This document shows, piece by piece, positions 1 through 8,584 of a stretch of 64,000 nucleotides of DNA. The stretch covers positions 2,985,966-3,049,965 of the forward strand of contig NZ_CM001837.1 in assembly GCF_000355805.1 (NCBI RefSeq), read 5' to 3'. Each line of letters starts with the position of its first letter. Within the stretch, counting starts at the first letter, position 1. Below the pieces are notes generated by a model. It was given only the letters and a program-made list of their open reading frames with translations. It ran no database searches and was not told the DNA's origin. This DNA comes from Dokdonia sp. PRO95 (GTDB lineage Bacteria > Bacteroidota > Bacteroidia > Flavobacteriales > Flavobacteriaceae). A program made the translations under genes and the position numbers.

Positions 1-1
1 A

Positions 2-1186
2 ATTTGGGATGCTGTAGGTGTAGAAAAAGGTATCGAACTAATGAAAGCAGAAGGTCTTGAGGTTGCCTCTTGGGTAACAGATATGACTGCTGCTGGAATT
101 GAGACATTCTATTCTGTAAAAGATGGTGCTACGCATGTATACTCCGCTTCCGCGAAAGCGCATGTAAAAAAACCTGGTCAAGATTCATTTATCATTCTTG
201 ATAACATCAGAAAACAAACAGAAGTATTCTCAAACACGGGAGTATCTGTTCAAGATCTAGGCGACGGAATCTTAAACGTAGAGTTCCGTTCTAAGATGAA
301 CTCTATAGGAGGTGATGTACTTGCAGGAGTTAATAAGGCTATTGATATGGCCGAAAAAGATTTTGATGGTCTCGTAGTAGGTAATCAAGGTACAAACTTC
401 TCTGTAGGAGCAAACATTGGGATGATCTTCATGTTTGCCGTAGAGCAAGAATATGATGAGCTTAATGCTGCTGTAAAGTATTTCCAAGATACATGTATGC
501 GTTTGCGTTACTCTGCTATCCCTACGGTTGTTGCACCTCACGGTATGACACTAGGTGGTGGATGTGAGATGACACTTCATGCAGATCGCGTAGTAGCTGC
601 TGCCGAATCTTACATAGGACTCGTTGAGTTTGGTGTAGGTGTAATACCAGGTGGTGGTGGATCTAAGGAAATGGCCTTAAGAGCATCAGATAAGTTTGAT
701 AAAGGTGATGTACAGTTAAATGTACTTCAAGAGCACTTCCTTACTATTGGTATGGCAAAAGTGTCTACCTCTGCTCATGAAGCCTATGATCTTAATATCC
801 TTAAGCATGGTAAAGATATTGTGGTGGTAAATCGCGATCGTCAGATTGCTACAGCAAAAGCTGTTGCACGCCAGATGGCAGACCAAGGATATACTCAACC
901 GGCAAAACGTAATGATGTACTTGTATTAGGTAAGCAAGCATTAGGAATGTTCTTAGTAGGAACAGATTCTATGGAAGCTTCTCACTACATCTCTGAGCAT
1001 GACAAGAAGATTGCAAATAAACTTGCTTACGTGATGGCTGGAGGAGATCTTTCTGAGCCTACAAGAGTTTCTGAGCAGTATTTACTAGACCTAGAGCGTG
1101 AAGCGTTCTTATCACTAGCTACTGAGAGAAAATCACTAGAGCGTATCCAGCATATGTTACAAAAAGGAAAACCTTTACGTAACTAA
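2..1186 (+). CDS. 3-hydroxyacyl-CoA dehydrogenase/enoyl-CoA hydratase, C-terminal part (5' truncated by window)
   Basis: The reading frame is open from base 2, so the gene starts before the window; 394 residues are visible. The segment matches the C-terminal part of multifunctional fatty-acid oxidation proteins: the end of the 3-hydroxyacyl-CoA dehydrogenase helical domain, then a crotonase-type region with VVGNQGTNFSVGAN and the glycine-rich oxyanion-hole segment GMTLGGGCEM, followed by the FGVGVIPGGGG loop. It would hydrate enoyl-CoA and oxidise 3-hydroxyacyl-CoA in cytoplasmic beta-oxidation. The thiolase 154 bases downstream and the acyl-CoA dehydrogenase after that complete the cycle, so one operon is likely. 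The codons at 145-160 encode SASAKA and carry a one-mismatch copy of the genome-wide palindrome. The NAD-binding domain is not visible here. Confidence 0.9.
   Translation: MWDAVGVEKGIELMKAEGLEVASWVTDMTAAGIETFYSVKDGATHVYSASAKAHVKKPGQDSFIILDNIRKQTEVFSNTGVSVQDLGDGILNVEFRSKMNSIGGDVLAGVNKAIDMAEKDFDGLVVGNQGTNFSVGANIGMIFMFAVEQEYDELNAAVKYFQDTCMRLRYSAIPTVVAPHGMTLGGGCEMTLHADRVVAAAESYIGLVEFGVGVIPGGGGSKEMALRASDKFDKGDVQLNVLQEHFLTIGMAKVSTSAHEAYDLNILKHGKDIVVVNRDRQIATAKAVARQMADQGYTQPAKRNDVLVLGKQALGMFLVGTDSMEASHYISEHDKKIANKLAYVMAGGDLSEPTRVSEQYLLDLEREAFLSLATERKSLERIQHMLQKGKPLRN
145..160. repeat. Variant of the 16-bp palindrome inside a gene
   Basis: CGCTTCCGCGAAAGCG differs by one base from the consensus CGCTTTCGCGAAAGCG. 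It is read as S-A-S-A-K-A in the hydroxyacyl-CoA dehydrogenase frame, the same frame that gives AFAKA at other sites. Confidence 0.65.
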
Positions 1187-1203
1187 TATATAATTGCCCT
1201 TAG

Positions 1204-1315
1204 CCTCCCCTTTGAAGGGGAGGTTGGTGGGGATGTATAAGTTTAGATTGTATCAGCAAATAACTTTCTAACCACAATAACATCTCCCCTAGCCCTCTTC
1301 AAAGAGGGAGATTAT
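1204..1315. repeat. REP-like inverted pair between beta-oxidation genes
   Basis: Two GC-rich hairpins lie in opposite orientation in the gap before the thiolase. The first pairs CCTCCCCTT (1204-1212) with AAGGGGAGG (1215-1223). The second pairs CCCTCTT (1293-1299) with AAGAGGG (1302-1308). The flanks GGTTGGTGGGGATGT (1222-1236) and ACATCTCCCCTAGCC (1280-1294) are roughly reverse complements, so the whole block could fold as one structure. This resembles small non-coding repeats common between flavobacterial genes. It may weaken read-through or stabilise upstream mRNA; that is inference. Confidence 0.55.
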
Positions 1316-1340
1316 AACCTAATAAAGAAACACTGTTATT

Positions 1341-2534
1341 ATGAAAACAGCATATATAGTAAAAGCATATAGAACAGCCGTTGGGAAAGCTCCCAAAGGT
1401 GTCTTCAGATTCAAGCGAGCAGATGAGCTTGCTGCAGAAACGATTCAGTATATGATGAAGGAGCTGCCAGAGTTTGATAAAAAACGCATAGATGACGTAA
1501 TTGTTGGAAATGCAATGCCAGAGGGATCGCAAGGTCTTAACATGGCACGTCTTATCTCTTTAATGGGACTTGACGTTATTGATGTACCGGGTGTAACTGT
1601 AAACCGTTTCTGTTCTTCTGGAATAGAAACTATCGGTATGGCAGTAGCAAAGATTCAAGCAGGAATGGGTGATTGTATTATCGCTGGTGGAGCAGAGTCT
1701 ATGTCTTCTGTACCTATGACAGGATTTAAACCAGAACTTAACTACGATACCGTAGTAAAGTCTGGACATGAAGATTACTACTGGGGAATGGGTAACACGG
1801 CAGAGGCTGTAGCAAATGAATTCAACGTATCTCGTGAAGATCAAGATGAGTTTGCATACAACTCACACATGAAAGCCCTACGTGCACTGGCCGAAGACCG
1901 TTTCCAAGATCAGATTGTTCCTATCGATGTGGAGCAAACATATATCGATGCAAATGGTAAGAGAGCAACTAAATCTTATACGGTAAATAAAGACGAGGGA
2001 CCACGTGCTGGAACTAGTAAGGAAGCGCTTGCAAAGTTAAGAGCTGTATTTGCTCAAGGTGGTAGCGTTACTGCAGGTAACTCTTCACAAATGAGTGATG
2101 GTGCTGCCTTTGTAATGGTGATGAGTGAGGAGATGGTAAAAGAACTTAACATCGAGCCTATCGCTCGTATGGTAAACTATGCTGCGGCTGGTGTACCACC
2201 TCGTATCATGGGTATAGGTCCTGTAGCTGCAATTCCTAAGGCATTGAAGCAGGCAGGTCTTAAGCAAAATGACATTGAGCTTATTGAGCTTAACGAGGCA
2301 TTTGCTTCACAATCTCTTGCAGTTATCCGTGAGCTAGGTCTTGATCCAGATATTATAAACGTAAATGGAGGAGCGATCGCTTTAGGTCACCCACTAGGTT
2401 GTACAGGAGGTAAACTGTCGGTACAGTTATTTGATGAGATGCGCAAGCGTGATATGTCAGGTAAATACGGGATGGTTACTATGTGTGTAGGTACTGGACA
2501 AGGAGCAGCAGGAATTTACGAATTCCTTAAATAA
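1341..2534 (+). CDS. fadA: Acetyl-CoA acyltransferase (thiolase)
   Basis: This 397-residue protein has the length and all landmarks of thiolase I/II enzymes. The nucleophilic cysteine is C91 in VNRFCSSG, the NEAFA motif lies near residue 317, the histidine motif is [15 protein letters not shown], and the second active cysteine is in [10 protein letters not shown] at the C-terminus. It cleaves 3-ketoacyl-CoA with CoA to give acetyl-CoA and a shortened acyl-CoA, the last step of beta-oxidation. The ATG at 1341 is the first start that gives the usual [17 protein letters not shown]-terminus. It lies between the hydratase/dehydrogenase and an acyl-CoA dehydrogenase on the same strand. Confidence 0.95.
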   Translation: MKTAYIVKAYRTAVGKAPKGVFRFKRADELAAETIQYMMKELPEFDKKRIDDVIVGNAMPEGSQGLNMARLISLMGLDVIDVPGVTVNRFCSSGIETIGMAVAKIQAGMGDCIIAGGAESMSSVPMTGFKPELNYDTVVKSGHEDYYWGMGNTAEAVANEFNVSREDQDEFAYNSHMKALRALAEDRFQDQIVPIDVEQTYIDANGKRATKSYTVNKDEGPRAGTSKEALAKLRAVFAQGGSVTAGNSSQMSDGAAFVMVMSEEMVKELNIEPIARMVNYAAAGVPPRIMGIGPVAAIPKALKQAGLKQNDIELIELNEAFASQSLAVIRELGLDPDIINVNGGAIALGHPLGCTGGKLSVQLFDEMRKRDMSGKYGMVTMCVGTGQGAAGIYEFLK

Positions 2535-2540
2535 TAAAAT

Positions 2541-2576
2541 AGATGAGACCTCTTATTAAAAAGGAGTGTCTCATCT
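2541..2576 (+). terminator. Hairpin after thiolase, possible weak terminator
   Basis: AGATGAGAC (2541-2549) pairs perfectly with GTCTCATCT (2568-2576) across an 18-base loop, seven bases after the thiolase stop codon. Only three T residues follow, so it may be an attenuator or RNA-stabilising hairpin rather than a strong terminator. Confidence 0.4.
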
Positions 2577-2586
2577 GTTTAAAGTT

Positions 2587-2602
2587 CGCTTTCGCGAAAG
2601 CG
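2587..2602. repeat. Exact 16-bp palindrome CGCTTTCGCGAAAGCG
   Basis: Exact intergenic copy between thiolase and acyl-CoA dehydrogenase, followed on the plus strand by TAAAAAAA. It can form an 8-bp self-complementary duplex or cruciform. Confidence 0.9.
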
Positions 2603-2646
2603 TAAAAAAACAATTAAAAAAATAACACAATTTAAAAATAGAGATC

Positions 2647-2690
2647 AGATTTTAGAAGGATGATTACCCCCTATCTAACGTCTAAAATCT
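2647..2690. repeat. AT-rich inverted repeat before acyl-CoA dehydrogenase
   Basis: AGATTTTAGA (2647-2656) and TCTAAAATCT (2681-2690) are perfect reverse complements separated by 24 bases. The repeat lies directly upstream of the acyl-CoA dehydrogenase start at 2709, so it could be an operator, an mRNA leader hairpin, or an intergenic repeat. I cannot choose between these from sequence. Confidence 0.4.
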
Positions 2691-2708
2691 CAAATCTAAT
2701 ATGTAATT

Positions 2709-4523
2709 ATGGCTACAGAAGAAACAAAGAAAGATATCTTACGCGGTGGACAATTTATCGTAAAAGAAACAGCTTGTGAAGATGTCTTCACAATGGAAGA
2801 TCTTAATGAAGAGCAGCGCATGATGCGTGACAGTACTAGAGAGTTTGTAGATCGTGATCTATGGGCACACTGGGAGCGCTTTGAGAAAAAAGACTATGCA
2901 TACACAGAGGAGACAATGCGTACGGCTGGTGAACTAGGTTTACTAGGTGTTGCAGTACCAGAAGAGTATGGTGGGTTAGGAATGGGCTTTGTATCTACAA
3001 TGCTTGTTTGTGATTACATCTCTGGTGCAACTGGATCTTTTAGTACAGCCTTTGGAGCACATACAGGAATTGGAACAATGCCAATTACTTTATACGGTAA
3101 CGAAGAGCAAAAACAAAAATATGTGCCTAAACTCGCTAGCGGTGAGTGGTTTGGAGCTTACTGTCTTACAGAGCCAGGTGCTGGATCTGATGCAAACTCA
3201 GGAAAAACTAAAGCAGTACTTTCTGAAGATGGAAAATCTTACAAGATTTCTGGACAGAAAATGTGGATTTCAAACGCAGGATTCTGTAATCTTTTTATCG
3301 TATTCGCAAGAATAGAAGACGATAAGAACATCACAGGATTTATCGTAGAAAATGATCCTTCTAACGGAATCACACTAGGTGACGAAGAGAAGAAATTAGG
3401 TATCCACTCTTCTTCTACACGTCAGGTATTCTTTAATGATACTGTAGTATCTGCAGAGAATATGCTTTCTGAGCGTGGTAATGGATTTAAAATTGCAATG
3501 AACGCACTTAACGTAGGTCGTATTAAACTTGCAGCTGCTTGTCTTGATGCACAACGTCGTGTAGTAAACGAAGCAGTAACGTATGCTAAGGAGCGTGTAC
3601 AGTTTAAAACTCCTATTGTAAACTTTGGTGCAATCAAACAAAAGCTTGCTACCATGGCTACAAATGTATATGTAGATGAGTCTGCATCATACAGAGCAGC
3701 AAAGAACATAGAGGATCGTATCGCGATGCGTCATGCAGAAGGAAACACACACCAAGAAGCAGAGCTTAAAGGTGTTGAGGAGTATGCCATTGAGTGTTCT
3801 ATCCTTAAAGTTGCCGTTTCTGAAGATGTACAGAATACAACAGATGAAGGTATCCAAGTTTTTGGAGGAATGGGCTTTAGTGCAGATGCTCCTATGGAAT
3901 CTGCTTGGAGAGATGCTCGTATCGCTCGTATCTATGAAGGTACAAACGAGATTAACCGTATGCTAGCGGTAGGAATGATGGTGAAGAAGGCAATGAAAGG
4001 TCATGTAGACTTTATGGGGCCTGCTACTGCTGTAGGTGAAGAACTTATGGGTATTCCTTCTTTTGATACACCAGACTTTTCTGAAACATTATCTGAAGAG
4101 AAAGATCTTCTTAAGCGTCTTAAGAAAGTATTCTTAATGGTAGCAGGATCTGCTGCAAAGAAATATGGAACAGAGCTAGAGAAACACCAGCAATTACTAA
4201 TGGCTGCTGCAGATATCTTGATTGAAATCTATATGTCTGAGAGTGCAATCTTACGTACAGAGAAGAATATCAAGCGTTCTGGTCTTGAGAGCCAAGCAAC
4301 GCAACTTGCAATGACTCAACTATACTTATTTAACGCAGTAGATATTATCCAGACTAAGGCTAAAGAAGCTATTATCTCTTTTGCCGAAGGTGATGAGCAA
4401 CGTATGATGCTTATGGGTCTTAAGCGTTTTACAAAGTACACAAACCAGCCTAACGTAATAGGCTTACGTAACCAGATTGCTGCAGATGTGGAGCAACATG
4501 GAAAATATCGCTTTGACGCATAA
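2709..4523 (+). CDS. Acyl-CoA dehydrogenase
   Basis: The 604-residue flavoprotein carries out the first oxidation of beta-oxidation, converting acyl-CoA to trans-2-enoyl-CoA. The N-terminal helical domain begins with TMEDLNEEQRMMRDSTREFV, the middle beta domain contains YCLTEPGAGSDA and KMWISNAG (FAD and substrate contacts), and the C-terminal helical domain holds RIYEGTNEINR, the family signature. About 200 residues follow the classic 380-residue core, as in very-long-chain-type enzymes and many Bacteroidota homologues. The start matches the ATG after a hairpin region. It is probably cotranscribed with the thiolase, and a strong terminator lies about 100 bases after its stop. Confidence 0.93.
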   Translation: MATEETKKDILRGGQFIVKETACEDVFTMEDLNEEQRMMRDSTREFVDRDLWAHWERFEKKDYAYTEETMRTAGELGLLGVAVPEEYGGLGMGFVSTMLVCDYISGATGSFSTAFGAHTGIGTMPITLYGNEEQKQKYVPKLASGEWFGAYCLTEPGAGSDANSGKTKAVLSEDGKSYKISGQKMWISNAGFCNLFIVFARIEDDKNITGFIVENDPSNGITLGDEEKKLGIHSSSTRQVFFNDTVVSAENMLSERGNGFKIAMNALNVGRIKLAAACLDAQRRVVNEAVTYAKERVQFKTPIVNFGAIKQKLATMATNVYVDESASYRAAKNIEDRIAMRHAEGNTHQEAELKGVEEYAIECSILKVAVSEDVQNTTDEGIQVFGGMGFSADAPMESAWRDARIARIYEGTNEINRMLAVGMMVKKAMKGHVDFMGPATAVGEELMGIPSFDTPDFSETLSEEKDLLKRLKKVFLMVAGSAAKKYGTELEKHQQLLMAAADILIEIYMSESAILRTEKNIKRSGLESQATQLAMTQLYLFNAVDIIQTKAKEAIISFAEGDEQRMMLMGLKRFTKYTNQPNVIGLRNQIAADVEQHGKYRFDA

Positions 4524-4621
4524 TACACTTTAATAAGTCACTAAAACTATGTGTAATAGATTACGTATTGAAAATGACTTAAAAGTGTTTATGTTCGCTT
4601 GCGCGAAAATTTAATTTTATC

Positions 4622-4654
4622 AAAGCCACTTCTCCTATTGAAGTGGCTTTTTTT
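4622..4654 (+). terminator. Rho-independent terminator after beta-oxidation cluster
   Basis: AAAGCCACTTC (4622-4632) pairs perfectly with GAAGTGGCTTT (4640-4650) around a seven-base loop and is followed by a T run. This cleanly separates the beta-oxidation genes from pyruvate carboxylase. A degenerate relative of the palindrome (CGCTTGCGCGAAAA, 4596-4609) sits just upstream. Confidence 0.85.
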
Positions 4655-4703
4655 GTACCCTACTACTACAACGATTTCGTAACACAACAACCTATCTTAT
4701 ACA

Positions 4704-7700
4704 ATGAAAATTAAAAAAGTCCTTGTCGCCAATCGCGGGGAAATTGCCATTAGAGTACTGCGTGCCTGTACCGAACTTAATATCGCTACAGTTGCGATTT
4801 ATACCTACGAGGACAGATACTCACAACATCGCAATAAAGCAGATGAGTCTTACCAAATAGGCAAGAATAATGAGCCACTCAAGCCCTACCTTGATATGGA
4901 TCAGATTATTGACTTAGCCAAATCAAAAAATGTAGATGCCATTCACCCCGGATACGGTTTCTTGTCTGAAAACTCCACCTTTGCTAGAAAATGCGCCGAA
5001 AACGGCATTATTTTTATAGGTCCTAAACCTGAGGTGATGGACGCACTAGGTGATAAAATCACTGCAAAAAAAGTAGCACAAAAGTGTAATGTACCTATAA
5101 TAGAAAGTAATAAAATTGCGCTAGACACCCTTGATATTGCACTTTCTGAAGCTACAAAAATTGGCTATCCAGTAATGCTTAAAGCCGCCTCTGGTGGTGG
5201 TGGTCGCGGGATGCGCATCATCCGCAAAGAAGAAGATTTACAGCTTAGTTTTGACTCGGCACGTAATGAGGCGCTTAACTCCTTTGGTGATGATACCATG
5301 TTTCTTGAGAAATACGTAGAAGACCCTAAGCACATAGAAGTACAGATTGTAGCAGACTCCCACGGCAACATCAGACACTTGTATGAGCGTGATTGCTCTG
5401 TACAACGTAGACACCAGAAGGTGGTAGAGATGGCTCCTTCTTATGGGCTATCACAAACACTATGCGATAATCTATACAAATATGCCGTAGCCATTGCTAC
5501 CGAAGTAAACTACAACAATATTGGTACTGTTGAGTTTTTGGTAGATGCAGATGATAATATTTACTTCATTGAGGTAAATCCACGTATTCAAGTGGAGCAC
5601 ACGGTTACTGAGATGGTAACAGGCATCGATCTCGTAAAAACACAGATATTTGTCGCTGGAGGTTATAACCTATCAGACAAGCAGATTAAGATTTACGGTC
5701 AAGAATCCATTGGTACTTATGGTTTTGCGATACAGTGCCGCCTTACTACCGAAGATCCTGTAAATAACTTTACGCCAGATTATGGGAAAATTACTACCTA
5801 CCGTAGTGCTTCTGGTATGGGAATTCGTCTTGATGCGGGAAGTATTTACCAAGGGTATAAAGTGAGTCCGTTTTTTGATTCTATGCTAGTTAAGGTTTCT
5901 GCACATGGTAGAACGCTTGATGGCTCTATTCGTAAGATGGTTAGAGCATTAAAAGAATTTAGAATACGTGGTGTAGAGACTAACATTCATTTTCTGCAAA
6001 ATGTCATCCAGACAGATACCTTTAAAAACGGAAAAACTACCGTAAACTTTATACAGAATACTCCTTCCCTCTTTGACATCAAGCTATCACAAGACAGAAC
6101 TTCAAAAGTGGTTCAGTTTCTTGCAGAAGTTAGTGTGAATGGAAATTCTGACGTAAAGAAAAAGGACGACTCTAAGATTTTTAGAACACCAGAAACCCCA
6201 TTATACAGCCTCTCAGACCCTTTCCCGAAAGGGACCAAAGACTTACTCACAGAGTTAGGTCCAGAGGAGTTCTGTAAATGGCTCATGGCAGAAAAAAAGA
6301 TACATTTTACAGATACGACCATGCGTGATGCTCACCAGTCCCTACTGGCTACACGCATGCGTTCGTATGACATGCTTAAGGTAGCATCTAGTTTTGCAAA
6401 AAATCACCCTAACACTTTTAGTATGGAAGTTTGGGGAGGTGCAACCTTTGATGTTTGCTTGCGTTTCTTGCACGAAAGCCCGTGGACACGCCTGCGCGAA
6501 CTGCGTAAAGCGGTGCCTAATATTCTTTTCCAAATGCTCTTGAGAGGATCAAATGGTGTAGGATACAAGGCATATCCAGATAACTTGATAGAGAAATTTG
6601 TCGAAAAATCTTGGGAGAATGGTGTAGATATTTTTAGAATTTTCGATTCCCTTAACTGGGTAAAAGCCATGGAGCCTAGCATCCAGTACGTGCGTAACCT
6701 CACAGGAGGTATTGCCGAGGGTGCGATAAGCTACACCGGAGATATTCTTGATGTAAAGCAAACTAAGTATGATCTTAAGTATTATACCCAGCTCGCAAAA
6801 GATCTTGAAAACGCAGGAGCGCATATGATTGCCATAAAAGACATGGCAGGACTCTTAAAACCGTATGCCGCAACAGAACTGGTAACAGCGCTTAAAGACA
6901 CCGTAAACTTACCGATACATTTACACACGCATGATACCTCGTCATTACAAACGGCTACCTATCTCAAAGCCATTGAGGCAAATGTAGATGTGGTTGATGT
7001 AGCCCTAGGCGGACTATCAGGACTTACGTCTCAACCTAACTTTAATGCGGTGGTGGAGATGATGAAATATCAAGAACGTGAGCACCCTTTTGAGATGGAA
7101 AAACTCAATCAGTTTTCAAATTTCTGGGAAGACACGCGCGAACTCTACTACCCTTTTGAGTCTGGACTCAAGGCAGGAACCGCAGAGGTTTTTAAACATG
7201 AGATTCCTGGAGGGCAGTATTCTAACCTTAGACCACAAGCAACGGCGCTAGGTCTTGGTGATCGATTTGCTGAAGTTAAAAAGATGTATGCTGCCGTAAA
7301 TAGTATGTTTGGAAACCTAGTCAAAGTAACACCTAGTTCAAAAGTAGTGGGTGATATGGCGATATTTATGGTGACTAATAACCTAACGCCAGAAGATGTG
7401 ATGGAACGTGGCGACATGATTTCCTTCCCAGAATCTGTGATTAATTTCTTTAAAGGCGATTTAGGGCAGCCCGTAGGCGGATTCCCTAAAAAATTACAGG
7501 CTATCATCTTAAAGAATAAAGACGCCTATACAGACCGCCCCAACGCTCATCTGGCTCCTGTAGATTTTGACAAGGAATATGAAACCTTTACGGCCAGATT
7601 CCAAAAAGGGTTTACACGTCCTCTAGAGATGGAAGACTTCTTATCATACATGCTCTACCCTAAGGTGTTTGAGCAAGCGCATGAAAATTACAAGAAGTAT

Positions 7701-8156
7701 GGCAATCTAGCCCTCGTACCTACTAAGAATTTCTTTTACGGTATGGCGCTAGGAGAAGAGATTCTCATTGAGCTAGAGCCTGGTAAAACAGTCATTATCA
7801 AGTTACTTTCTATTGGGATACCTAGTGATGAAGGAATGCGCACCGTGTTCTTTAAAGTAAACGGTGAAAACCGCTTTGTCGAAGTGCACGACACCTCTCT
7901 CAACATTAAGAAAGTAGAAAATCTTAAAGTAGACCCAGAAGACAGCAACCAGATAGGTGCTCCCCTACAAGGATCACTCTATAAAGTGCTTGTTAAAAAA
8001 GGGCAAGAGGTAAAGGAAAACGACCCACTGTTTATCATAGAAGCCATGAAGATGGAAACCACCGTAGTAGCCTCAAAAGACGGCCGCGTAGCATCTATTA
8101 CCGTAAGCGACGGCAATATGGTCTCACAAAATGACCTTGTCCTTACCATTGAGTAG
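4704..8156 (+). CDS. pyc: Pyruvate carboxylase
   Basis: The 1150-residue polypeptide is a full-length single-chain pyruvate carboxylase, which makes oxaloacetate from pyruvate, bicarbonate and ATP and so refills the TCA cycle. The biotin carboxylase domain (about 1-450) begins KKVLVANRGEIAIRV and has the ATP-grasp loop KAASGGGGRGMR and the EVNPRIQVEHTVTE motif. The carboxyltransferase TIM-barrel starts near residue 533 at FTDTTMRDAHQSL. The C-terminal biotinyl domain has EAMKMET, with K1116 the biotinylated lysine. It stands alone between two strong terminators. No truncation or missing key residue was seen. Confidence 0.97.
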   Translation: MKIKKVLVANRGEIAIRVLRACTELNIATVAIYTYEDRYSQHRNKADESYQIGKNNEPLKPYLDMDQIIDLAKSKNVDAIHPGYGFLSENSTFARKCAENGIIFIGPKPEVMDALGDKITAKKVAQKCNVPIIESNKIALDTLDIALSEATKIGYPVMLKAASGGGGRGMRIIRKEEDLQLSFDSARNEALNSFGDDTMFLEKYVEDPKHIEVQIVADSHGNIRHLYERDCSVQRRHQKVVEMAPSYGLSQTLCDNLYKYAVAIATEVNYNNIGTVEFLVDADDNIYFIEVNPRIQVEHTVTEMVTGIDLVKTQIFVAGGYNLSDKQIKIYGQESIGTYGFAIQCRLTTEDPVNNFTPDYGKITTYRSASGMGIRLDAGSIYQGYKVSPFFDSMLVKVSAHGRTLDGSIRKMVRALKEFRIRGVETNIHFLQNVIQTDTFKNGKTTVNFIQNTPSLFDIKLSQDRTSKVVQFLAEVSVNGNSDVKKKDDSKIFRTPETPLYSLSDPFPKGTKDLLTELGPEEFCKWLMAEKKIHFTDTTMRDAHQSLLATRMRSYDMLKVASSFAKNHPNTFSMEVWGGATFDVCLRFLHESPWTRLRELRKAVPNILFQMLLRGSNGVGYKAYPDNLIEKFVEKSWENGVDIFRIFDSLNWVKAMEPSIQYVRNLTGGIAEGAISYTGDILDVKQTKYDLKYYTQLAKDLENAGAHMIAIKDMAGLLKPYAATELVTALKDTVNLPIHLHTHDTSSLQTATYLKAIEANVDVVDVALGGLSGLTSQPNFNAVVEMMKYQEREHPFEMEKLNQFSNFWEDTRELYYPFESGLKAGTAEVFKHEIPGGQYSNLRPQATALGLGDRFAEVKKMYAAVNSMFGNLVKVTPSSKVVGDMAIFMVTNNLTPEDVMERGDMISFPESVINFFKGDLGQPVGGFPKKLQAIILKNKDAYTDRPNAHLAPVDFDKEYETFTARFQKGFTRPLEMEDFLSYMLYPKVFEQAHENYKKYGNLALVPTKNFFYGMALGEEILIELEPGKTVIIKLLSIGIPSDEGMRTVFFKVNGENRFVEVHDTSLNIKKVENLKVDPEDSNQIGAPLQGSLYKVLVKKGQEVKENDPLFIIEAMKMETTVVASKDGRVASITVSDGNMVSQNDLVLTIE

Positions 8157-8185
8157 TACGCTGCGCTATTGATTTCTTATAAATA

Positions 8186-8201
8186 CGCTTTCGCGAAAGT
8201 G
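8186..8201. repeat. Near-exact palindrome copy after pyc
   Basis: CGCTTTCGCGAAAGTG, one mismatch from consensus, lies between the pyc stop and its terminator. It is the last copy before the restriction island. Confidence 0.85.
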
Positions 8202-8210
8202 TAACAAACT

Positions 8211-8242
8211 AAAAACCACCCGAGGAATTGGGTGGTTTTTTT
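8211..8242 (+). terminator. Rho-independent terminator after pyc
   Basis: AAAAACCACCC (8211-8221) pairs with GGGTGGTTTTT (8230-8240) around an eight-base loop, and the right arm merges into a T run. It ends pyc transcription and insulates the restriction island that follows. Confidence 0.9.
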
Positions 8243-8315
8243 GTGTCTTAATGAGTAAGAATATTCTTTAATCTTACAATGTAATCTTAGCATTAATAAC
8301 TATTTTTATGCTCAC

Positions 8316-8341
8316 TAAATGATATAATAAAATATCATTTA
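8316..8341. promoter_or_regulatory. Perfect inverted repeat, candidate operator of the restriction-modification regulator
   Basis: TAAATGATAT (8316-8325) and ATATCATTTA (8332-8341) are perfect reverse complements with a six-base AT spacer. The site lies 45 bases upstream of the small HTH gene, where a controller protein of a restriction-modification system would bind. No strong TAnnTTTG box is visible between it and the gene; TATACTTT near 8354 is the closest. Binding is inferred from position only. Confidence 0.5.
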
Positions 8342-8386
8342 ATTCAGCCTAAATATACTTTAGATAAATCTATTGAAACTCAAAAA

Positions 8387-8584
8387 ATGAACCGAATAAA
8401 AGAGGTTTTAGAAAAAAAAGGGATAAAACAAATTTGGTTATCCGAACAATTAGGAAAAAGTTATAATATGGTAAATTCTTATGTGCAAAACAGAAGACAA
8501 CCGAGTATTGAAGATTTATATAAAATTGCTAAAATATTGAATGTTGAAGCAAAAGAATTACTAATAGAAAGAGAAATTAAATGA
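8387..8584 (+). CDS. XRE-family HTH regulator of the restriction-modification operon
   Basis: The 65-residue protein is almost entirely one XRE/Cro-type helix-turn-helix: IKQIWLSEQLGKSYNMVNSYVQNRRQPSIEDLYKIAKIL fits helices 2-5, with the recognition helix around SYNMVNSYVQN. Its size matches C (controller) proteins, which bind an operator upstream of their own gene and time methyltransferase and nuclease expression. Its stop overlaps the first methyltransferase start (ATGA at 8581), so the two are translationally coupled. The perfect inverted repeat at 8316-8341 is its probable binding site. The controller role is inferred from context. Confidence 0.85.
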   Translation: MNRIKEVLEKKGIKQIWLSEQLGKSYNMVNSYVQNRRQPSIEDLYKIAKILNVEAKELLIEREIK

